Shown: piece by piece, positions 51,201 to 59,600 of the stretch | Numbering within the stretch: position 1 is the first letter of the stretch | Layout: each line of letters starts with the position of its first letter | DNA from: Plotosus lineatus | Taxonomy: Eukaryota > Chordata > Actinopteri > Siluriformes > Plotosidae | Assembly (NCBI GenBank): GCA_024760905.1 | Contig: CM045737.1 | Coordinates: forward strand, 10,168,726 to 10,232,725 | Reading direction: 5' to 3' | Length of the DNA: 64,000 nt | Program-made: the position numbers and the translations under genes | Notes under the pieces: generated by a model | Databases searched by the model: none | What the model was told of the DNA's origin: nothing | What the model saw: the letters and a program-made list of their open reading frames with translations, nothing else

Positions 51201-54200
51201 TAATAATGTTCCTCTAGTGGGCATTTTTGAAAACTACAGTGCTGTATGTTTTTCAAAGAGAATGTATTTAAAGGTGTTTATGCTTCTCCCATTAAATATA
51301 ATGTAAATGGACTTAATCCATTCTGTTGTCTTTTGAACAGAAGTTAACGGTACCGTAGCTCATACTATAGGTCCGCAAATTCAGTGAAACAATTATTGAA
51401 TGCAGTACACTATGTTATGGTCTGTGTTGTGAGAGACTCTGGTTTTGGCTGCTCTCTTTGTCTCAATCACGGGCTAAAGACGAGCAGAGTGCTCCTCCCG
51501 GTGCTAGAAGATTGTCCCTCGTCCCTGTGATCTCTCTGGCTCTCAGCTTTGTGCTCGACCAGTTCCCTTAGTTTATGATTTCCATGTTTCTCCGCATCTC
51601 TAACAGTGATAACGATTGCCCCGTGCTCTAGTGCCTTCCCTGTGAACAATAAAGCTCATCTGTTTCCATCACACTCTGTCCCCTGCATTATTGTGTCTGG
51701 CTGAATGTTCCTGGTGTCACAGAATCTTCTAGCCACTCTACCTGCATGTGACAGCCATGCCCCTCTCCAGCGCCTGCATGCATAGAGAGAAAGAGCCGCC
51801 AAAACCAGAGTCTCTCACAACACAGACCATAACACACTAAAATAAAAACCACAGTCCAGTTAAAGAATAAGAACAATAAAGATAAGAATTTTTACCTTTG
51901 TGGTGGTGAGCAGTTCGTATATGTAAATGATGGAGAGAGAGGAGGAGGATCCCCTTCCATAACAGAGAGGGAGAGAAGGAGGAGGATCCCCTTCCATAAC
52001 AGCTTCAGATGAATCAGCCAAAGGTGTTTTTTTCTCTTGCTACTCGCTTTGGCATGGTTGACTCTTCAGGATGTTTCTTTCTTTTTTTGAAGAACATTTC
52101 TAACATGGCTTGTTTCTGCCATCTTTTCAAAATCTTACGGAAGTGGCTCATGACCTCATCGTTAAAGGTGCTCGCAGCAATACATAGTATCAACAACTTT
52201 CGGACTTTCCCAGAACAGCGCTTTCTTTATCAGAGCGATACATAGTATCAACAACTTCCGGACTTCCAGAAAGCGTGCATTTCCTCTGCCTCTCGGTCTC
52301 ATTTTTTCTCGCCTGTTTTAACGTTCGACTTCTGGATTTTGGTCTACTTCTGGGACAAAAAAAATCTCAGATTTTTTGGTCGAATTCCGATTTGTTTGAC
52401 CGCTAAAGCATTCGAGTACGAGGTACCACTGTACTTACATTTTTATGTGAGGTCCGCATCTGAGTGCGTGCACGTGCATCTGTGTGTACAGTCGGCCCCC
52501 TACTTATGAAACCCCCTGGGTACGAGAATTCCGGGATACGAAAACAACCTCCTCTTACGAAAAGCTCCAAAATTCAAACGGGTCAATCAAAATTTCACAT
52601 AATGCGCGAGCTGCTCTTTCATTGGCTGTCCCCAACATCCCGCCCCGCTGGCCTCCCATTGGCTAGGAGGGATGATGCAGCTGAATGTTACCCATACTTC
52701 CTGTTTGTCACACGTGTGAAGGAGAGTTGACTGTTGGGTTGTTTTGAGATTGATCATGCAGCGTTATATTTCGTATGACTGTTGATAATAGTGTTGTGAG
52801 GCAGGATATATCTATGAGTGACTATTTGATTTGTGACTGTGACACTTTTATTAGTGTTGGAATCCCACATGATAAATCCACAAGTTGAGGTACAGTATGC
52901 ATATGGAGATTAGAAATTAAACTTTCTAGAGCTCTTTCAGTGTCATGAAATAGCCTTTTCCCCCCTCTGAAATGCTTAAAACCTAGGAGCTTCGGGGGGA
53001 GGAGCTTCGGGGTGGGGGGCTAGCCCCCCCTTCCTGACCCTGGCTGATTTTCCGATATTTTGGTGATGGTCAGATCACATGCCTGTTTACATGAAGCTTA
53101 AAACAGCCAATCAACGCTTACAATATGTCAGATGCTTAATACTGAAAGTAGTGCACTTGCTGAAAGTAGTTTACTTGCTTGAAACAAAGTGCGGGTTATA
53201 AGGACTTCCGGTCTTTTAAGTGCGCAAGGGCGTCGTTGAACTCGTTTAGTACTCAGCCTGCACTGATGTGACTCAGCAGAGCAGAGTTCTCTTTCTTGGG
53301 TTTTCATTCATTTTACAACTCTTTGCTTAACTGAGTATGCATGGTAGCTTGTGCCGATCTGAGCAGATAGTTAATTCATCTCTGTGTATGAGATTTGCCC
53401 CCATGCTAGTAGGCTTACGCTTCTGACCAACCATATTTGCTTCGGGTTACAAAAGTCCGCAAAACAGTGTAAACACAAAGATCACAGAGACGACGTCTTA
53501 ACACAAGGGTAACACGCTATATAACTGAGATATACTAGTAAATTAAAATAATAAAATATATAAAAAGTAGTATGTCTTTGTGCCGTAAATATGTATTTGT
53601 TTGTGCATTTGAATAGATAAATAACTTTAAATCAATTTGTAAATGTATTTAGCACATGTAGTTTGAAATATATTTGAGAATGTTTTTGGTTGAACTATAA
53701 TATTAATAATATTTATAAGAATCCACCCCCACTGATGCGGCATCATGAATGCAGCGTTAGCCATGAACACCATCTTGCAAGTTAACCACACTGTTAAAAA
53801 TTTAACGGTGGTCCTTAGGTGTGTTAACTTTAACATCAAGTTAACATTCAGTTAAAGTTAACCCAGTTTTGAACAACAAGATAACGGCAGCGTTAAATTT
53901 AAACGATTGGTTAACTCTACTTATCCAGTGGTTAAAAAATAACCGTGTTTTGAACAACCGGCCCGAGGTCGTTGCAAGAAACACACAGGGCCTTGTCGAC
54001 GATGTCAGATTTCTTTATGAAACTCGCCAAAGGTTCCAATACTTTCTGAGTCTGTTTGCCAATTTTTACCTCAAATTTCACAATTTTCTCTAGCCATTCC
54101 CACTTAAACTTATTATTCTTTCTAATCTTTTCATTAAAGTTCGCATCATTTTCGGGATTTTCTAACCAGACATTCTCTTCATAAAAACACAACATGCTGC

Positions 54201-54514
54201 CATTTGCATTGAGCCGAGTCACTTTACATTAAGCTTAAAACAGCCAATCAACGAGCAGCTTACAATATGTGAGGCGCTCCACTGAAAGTAGGTGCTTGTC
54301 GCAAGTTCACTTGCTTGTGCTTGAGACAAAGCGCGGCTTATCTGGACTTCCGATTTTTCAAGTGAGTAAGTGTGCCGTTGAATACTTGTTTAGGAGTCAT
54401 TCAATATTTTCCTAAGCGGACAAAACGTACGCTAAGGGGAAGGGGGTAAGATGTCTGTGTACACTTTTTAATATTATAAAAATGTCGATCAACAATAATA
54501 CATGCATTCCTGAA

Positions 54515-54554
<40 letters not shown>

Positions 54555-56638
54555 TATCAATCATATAATTTTTTTTTTTTTTTTTGGCGTGTATGTTTGA
54601 AACTCTCAATGCGCGATTCGCCAACCACCTGCAGTGTTGCATATCTGCAAAGTCTGCAATGAATACTACCCAACCGGGTAACAGCTGCTGAAACATCAGA
54701 AGGCAGCTGATCAAGAGCGTAGGCTGGGGGGTGCACAGGGTGCATGTGAACCCCCCTACAACAGGAGTTGAGTTCCGCTGGTCAAGAAATTGTTTATTCA
54801 CAATCTTATAAATAAACGTAATGACTGTTATTGAAGACAAAGTCGGAGATAAGTTCCGCGTGACTAGAGTCAGGAAGTAAACCGCAAGTTAACGTGTAAC
54901 GGGCACTGCGCATGCGATAACTTATACGACAAGCACATAAAACAAAACCGCTGTGTGTGTGTAATGGTTTATTTATGATATAAAATGTAAGCCACAATCC
55001 GTTAAATAAACTATACTTAAGCTACCGCCAACCTAGTTAGTCGCCGTTTCATTTCCCCTTTAAGGCTTAGGTTCCGGTCAACTGAGATATGCACCCCCCC
55101 ACGGTCAGACCAGCCGACGCCCTTGCTGATCACAAACTGAAGCATGGTCGTCCAAAAGTCAATGACCAATAAAAAAATGACATTTTGAATTATATTTTAA
55201 TATAAAATATTATGAAAAACAATGTCATTTTTATTATTAAAACCAAATGTCTTAATATTAATATTAAAGCAGGTGTCATGAAAAAAGAACTCTTTAAAAG
55301 TATATATTTTTATTGATTTCATTATTATTTGACTGGTGCATAAAAAGTATTGATCAACGAAACATTGATTTATTTTATAAACGAGGTTTGACCATTGTTT
55401 TCTTTAATAGCTTGTTTAAAAATCCTACCGTGAGATCAACATTTATTTGTACGCTTTCGGAGGGGGGGGGTGTCAAAAAAAGTGTACTCTCTGTACACTT
55501 GGGAAAATGTTGAACCGCCCCTAAGTACTCAGCCTTCACGTGCTGACTTGAAAGATCGGAATAAGCTGCGCTTTGTCCCAGAAACATACGTCACAAGTGC
55601 CTCCTTTTGATCCCCCCCCCCCCCCCCAAAAAAAAAAAAAAAAAAAAATTCTTCCCAGATTTAGATGATTCACAGAAATGACCAATTTGAGATAAAAACC
55701 ACAGAATTCCTTGGATTCGTAGAAAATTGTCGTCCCAGCTTCCAGGAAAGTTGTATGGCACATCCTCCCCATTGCCGTGAAAGCTGTATTCCCCCATGTG
55801 CCATCTACTGCTCCCACAGCTGACGTAAAACTGCCTTAAAGCGCCTGTTCACTGAGGGGTCAAATGGCTGGAGTACTTTGGTTAAGCCTCCAGGGATGAT
55901 GGCAGGGATGGTGTTTAAAAGCTTTGTTGTCTTTTTGATCATGGCGTGATGTGTGCTGCCATACTGTCCATCATAAGTAGGGCTTTGCGTGTTCTAGCCC
56001 GTAATGAGTTTTCTTGGTTTTCCTCATTGCACTGAGAGTATCCTCTGCTTTTCTCCAGAGTCCCTCACAAGTTTCTCACTCGATCCAAACTATCTTCCTT
56101 TTGCTCGATTATCGTTTTCGGCTGCATACTGCACTACTTGCAGCTTGTAATCTGCAGAATATGATTTTCTTTTGTGGGCATTTGTGTTGTCTTATTCAGT
56201 TGTCTTTATACAGTAATACCTCAGCTAACACGTGACCCTTATGGCGAGTTTATCACAAGCCTTTCCTGGCTTACTGCCATTCGTAGCGTGCACGCGATGG
56301 TTGTGATTTTATGAATTTTTACTGTACAGTGGTACCTCACTTTACAAAAGTGTCATCAAACGAAAAATTCAGGATACAAAACGCATTCTCCTCAAATTTT
56401 TGTCTCTGTAAACGAAACAAGTTCACGTTATGAAAGCACCATCTCAAAAATTCAAACAGTGCACAAGTTGCTTTCCCATTGGTTGTCTCCCAACACCCCG
56501 CCCTGCTGGCCTCCTATTGGCTAGGATTGAGCTTGATCTCCATAATACAGTACTGAACCCATCATGCTTTTTGTGTGCTTTCGACCCATTGTTCGACACA
56601 AAGCGTCGCATGGGTGGTTCGAGAGATTTAAAAAAAAC

Positions 56639-56678
<40 letters not shown>

Positions 56679-59600
56679 TTTCAACACATTTCATGCACAT
56701 TTCATACAAAATTGGTGTACTTTTTATAATTTTTAAAGGGTTTATAGGGTAGTATTGGGAGCCTTGGAACAAATCACGCGCTTTACATGTAAAATGCGGT
56801 TCAACTTATGAAAAATGCAGGTTACGAAGAAGGCGCTGGAACAGATTAATTTCGTAAAGTGAGGTACCGCTGTACTCCTATTTTTTATTGTGTCTCACCC
56901 ATAGTGTCTCTAAGATGGGTTGTAAGAAGGTGGTTCATAAATCAAAGAAGAGGAAACCGATTTCTCTTGAAATGAAGCGAGAAATCAGAGCTGAACATGA
57001 AAAAGGAGTGCGTGTGGCCGATCTATGTCAGGAGTATGAGAAGTTCCGATGCACTTATTGTTTATTCTTGTTTTATTATTCATGTTGAGGATAGCTAGTT
57101 AGCATCAGTGCGCTGTCAGGCTGGCACCTATCATAGTCCTGTTTCTAATTTCTGTTTTAGCAGTTATGCGCTGTACTCGTCTTTTCAAACTCATTATAGT
57201 GCACTGACCGAGCTGACATTGAAACAAGCTTTGTCAAAAGGGACATCTTCGATTGGGTGATGGTTACTCATGGTGAAAGACTTTCACTATGAGTGTGTAC
57301 AACTATGACATTATCACTGAGCTCGCCGTGACCCCCCCCCACCCCCCGACATTCTAAGTGGAAATGAACTATGCAGGCAAGTGTTCCCTTGACAACCAGT
57401 TATTGGGAAATTTTCTTGTTTATTTCTTTAATATTCCACATTCCATACTTGGATGACTACCATGAAATTTTTGGCTCATCCATTTTCCTCCCACTTTTTT
57501 CCCCATTTTCCAAACTGTGAAGAATTCTTCAGTTTTTCAAACCTGTGGAAGTTGGGCTTTCTAGACACACGTGACATTTGATCGATTTTTTTTTAAGTGA
57601 TGTTTACATTTTATGGCATTTGATTGATGCTCTTATCCAGAGTGACTTAGCTTTATCTCCTTTATACAACTGAGCAGTTGATGATTAAGGGCCTGACTTA
57701 AGAGGCATCACTGCCTGATGTTCATATCAACCTGAAATTAACTAATCATCAGAGACAGGTGCATGTGACTGTGTCCTTTTGAACTTTTTCAGAGTCTGTG
57801 TTTACTGCACAGAAATGATTGAATAAAATCAAACTAAAACAGTATTTTTAAAGCTCACTAAAAGATAACTGGGTTATCAAAGGCGGGCCATGTCTCTCAC
57901 TGTCTATGGTGTGAGGCATGTAAAAGAACCATTGCTGACTTTCGTAAAGAGTAGGCTGCAAAGCCATCAGCGTGTTTCTGTCCCTTGCTAAAAAGGGTTG
58001 TGACAGGAAGGGCATCCGATGTAAAAACCTCTGCCAAATCAAACATGCGAATCAGATGATTCACTGTGGCGACTCCCGAGTAAAAGGGAAAAAGCCGAAA
58101 GGAAGACAGACAGACTAAAAGATAGTATTAACCATGACTGGGTGACTCTGTTATGGAATTGTTAGCACCTGAAGTTGGGATGAAAAATGTAATTTGTCAC
58201 ATGTATGGTTTTTATGACCAAATTTCAATGTTTTGCATGTTAGGCCTACATTTAAGATTTTTTCAACAAAATATGAGGCAGTCACCTTCAAAGTTTTCTA
58301 AAATCATGTTGAGTTGACACCGAATGACCCTCATAATATATAGCCCTTGACCTATTGTTGATGTCATGCTTTCTAGTACTAAGCAGAAGGTGACGGCAGG
58401 GTATAAATCCAGTATCCACTCCCATCCTCGTCAATTGCACAGAAATTTGTCTTCCCATCTGAATCACCAATGAATATTACAGCCGTCCTGTCGTATCAGT
58501 ACGTCACCCCAGCTCATGATGTAAATTCAGTCCAGGCTGAATACAGCCATACACAGGTGTCTGTGTGTATAGTAACTGTAATTCTGACTGTATAAAGCAT
58601 AAATAAAATACAGATATTTATTCGATATGCTCAGCAAATAGCCGTTACACTCCCACACTAATGATTGTAGACTGTGACTGTGTGCACGGATAAAACGTTA
58701 TACTGTATGCACAAGTTTTTCTGCACATTTTGCAAAAATGGTGTTTGGAGTGGTGAGCAGAGTAGACACTGCTAAAACCACTCTGGTGGAGTTAATTCAG
58801 TGGCATGTGAATTACATAACTTACTGTTACTGTATAGTTATTATTAATAGTACTAGTAGCAGTGGTAATAATGTTAAGCAATATTTCTTCTGCTGTTACG
58901 ACTAAGATTCATCATTATTCATTTTCTCAAACACATAATCCTAATCACTGGATAGTTGGTGCCCATCCCATCAGATTCTAGGCAAGGGTGGGGTACACCA
59001 TGGACAGCTCGACAGGCCATCGCAGTACTACAAATCTTATTATTATTATTATTATTATTATCATGGTTATTTCTTTCTATTGTCAAAATAAAATTTGGCA
59101 TGAAAGGTTTTTTTTTGGACATGCTGAAAAAAAAATATGCATCTGTAATATTTTCCTCTAACAGAATATAACTGCTGTTTCTCTTTGATCTGCATGCATT
59201 TGTTTTTAATCACCCCATAAGTGAAGAAAAGCAATATATCTACAGAAGATAAGAAACTAGATAAAATGTTTTTTCTCATGAAATGAGTGAATAAATAATT
59301 ATTCATAACGTCTGAAATTTGAAGGGTATAGCTTAAAAGGATGTGAGGATCGGTGGTATAGTGATTGGGGTGCTGTGGGCTCACGATCAAGAGGTCATGG
59401 GTTCAAAACCTAGTTTGACCCATCCCCCACTGTTTTAAGCCCCCTGGGAAAGGTCTTAACCACAACCTAGCCTCTGTTCACCCACCCAGCAGTATAAATG
59501 AGTAAATTGCTGTATTCCGACAGAGCTGGGTTTACACCATGAGGTGTGGTAATGTAATTTTAAGACAGGATGTTTGTAATATTTGTTTGTAATATTCATT

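Larger units (their letters stand above)
56211..57100 (+). mobile_element. Tigger element fragment, hit by a second Tigger MITE
   Basis: Left end CAGTAATACCTCAGCTAACA after TA; the interior is split by the element at 56327-56872. It carries the N-terminal transposase frame at 56914. Confidence 0.65.

Noticed and set aside
54412..54840. 142-aa minus-strand frame
   Set aside because: Contains translated poly-A/TA/poly-T tracts; no domain.
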